Part shown: positions 63,873 to 64,000 of the stretch, piece after piece
How the letters are laid out: each line of letters starts with the position of its first letter
How positions within the stretch are numbered: position 1 is the stretch's first letter
Assembly (NCBI RefSeq): GCF_011765625.1
Contig: NZ_CP050313.1
Location: 2,848,501-2,912,500, forward strand
Source of the DNA: Shewanella aestuarii
GTDB lineage: Bacteria; Pseudomonadota; Gammaproteobacteria; Enterobacterales; Shewanellaceae
Direction: 5' to 3'
Length of the DNA stretch: 64,000 bases
Program-made: the position numbers and the translations under genes
Notes under the pieces: model-generated
Databases searched by the model: none
What the model saw: only the letters and a program-made list of their open reading frames with translations
What the model was told of the DNA's origin: nothing

Positions 63873-64000
63873 ATGAGCTTATATCATCCCAGTTTCGAGC
63901 GGGACAATTGCGGGTTTGGATTGATTGCACAAATGGATGGCGACGCTAGCCACCGCATCGTGCGCACTGCAATTCATGGACTCGATCGCATGAAACATCG
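63873..64000 (+). CDS. gltB: Glutamate synthase large subunit, N-terminal part (cut by window edge)
   Basis: Makes glutamate from glutamine and 2-oxoglutarate with NADPH. The visible 42 residues MSLYHPSFERDNCGFGLIAQ, then MDGDASHRIVRTAIHGLDRMKHR, match GltB; Cys13 (NCGFGLIA) is the N-terminal nucleophile of the class II glutaminase, so a 12-residue propeptide is expected. AGGGGG lies 7 nt before the ATG. gltD should follow beyond the window. Confidence 0.95.
   Translation, partial: MSLYHPSFERDNCGFGLIAQMDGDASHRIVRTAIHGLDRMKH

Noticed and set aside
1..64000. Mobile elements, CRISPR arrays, tRNA or rRNA genes
   Set aside because: None found: no transposase or integrase, no regularly spaced repeats, and no tRNA-like sequences noticed on either strand.

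Overview
The window is 64 kb of chromosome from a gammaproteobacterium, most likely a moderately AT-rich Shewanella. Evidence: HptA, a free HPt protein related to the ArcB HPt domain; OxyR next to a membrane class III adenylate cyclase; a cytochrome c' / cytochrome b561 pair; phosphoketolase beside tal-pgi; and a gene order that matches, as I recall it, the S. oneidensis order. About 64 genes are present. Nearly all are housekeeping genes. There is no tRNA, rRNA, insertion sequence, prophage or CRISPR array.

Layout. 1-3.6 kb: ileS (partial), ribF and murJ on the minus strand, divergent from rpsT. 3.7-8 kb: a HlyU-type redox ArsR regulator, an M28 lipoprotein peptidase, yaaA and a frameshifted Na+:alanine symporter. 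8.5-15.6 kb: phosphoketolase, an OmpA-like porin, tal, a frameshifted pgi and a DUF3545 protein. 15.7-21.4 kb: a hemerythrin and thrL-thrABC, with an untracked leader peptide and attenuator. 21.8-25.7 kb: slyD, a membrane protein, trpR, cytochrome c', cytochrome b561 and raiA. 25.8-30.7 kb: aromatic amino acid genes, namely pheL-pheA (with an unusual C-terminal domain) facing aroF-tyrA. 30.9-34.5 kb: ffh and rpsP-rimM-trmD-rplS, with rimM frameshifted. 34.8-37.7 kb: ypjD, a CorC/HlyC-type protein and a DUF962 protein. 38-47.6 kb: rpoE-rseABC, lepA-lepB-rnc-era-recO-pdxJ-acpS. 47.8-52.9 kb: nadB, sdhE-ygfX, nhaR, and nhaA with a small secreted protein. 53.3-57.8 kb: thyA, a TSUP permease, ptsP and rppH. 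57.8-64 kb: a non-coding stretch with clustered DnaA boxes, then mutH, cyaC, oxyR, hptA, yhcC and the start of gltB.

How the genes fit together. Two amino acid operons (thr and phe) carry classical attenuators. Glycolysis/pentose phosphate genes (xfp, tal, pgi), aromatic synthesis (aroF, tyrA, pheA) and envelope stress control (rpoE-rseABC, with a recognisable sigma-E promoter) form coherent groups. Three conserved genes (symporter, pgi, rimM) each lack a single G in a G run. This looks more like homopolymer sequencing error than real decay.

Most notable: (i) the rppH-mutH spacer carries two DnaA-box pairs with identical head-to-head geometry plus extra boxes, a strong candidate for a DARS2-type DnaA-reactivating site; (ii) PheA is fused to a degenerate DAHP-synthase domain that has lost its catalytic motifs; (iii) a perfect 18-bp palindrome overlaps the gltB promoter and a near copy lies between thrL and slyD; (iv) thyA is a 283-aa Vibrio-like form in inverted orientation, with lgt missing from the usual ptsP-lgt-thyA arrangement.
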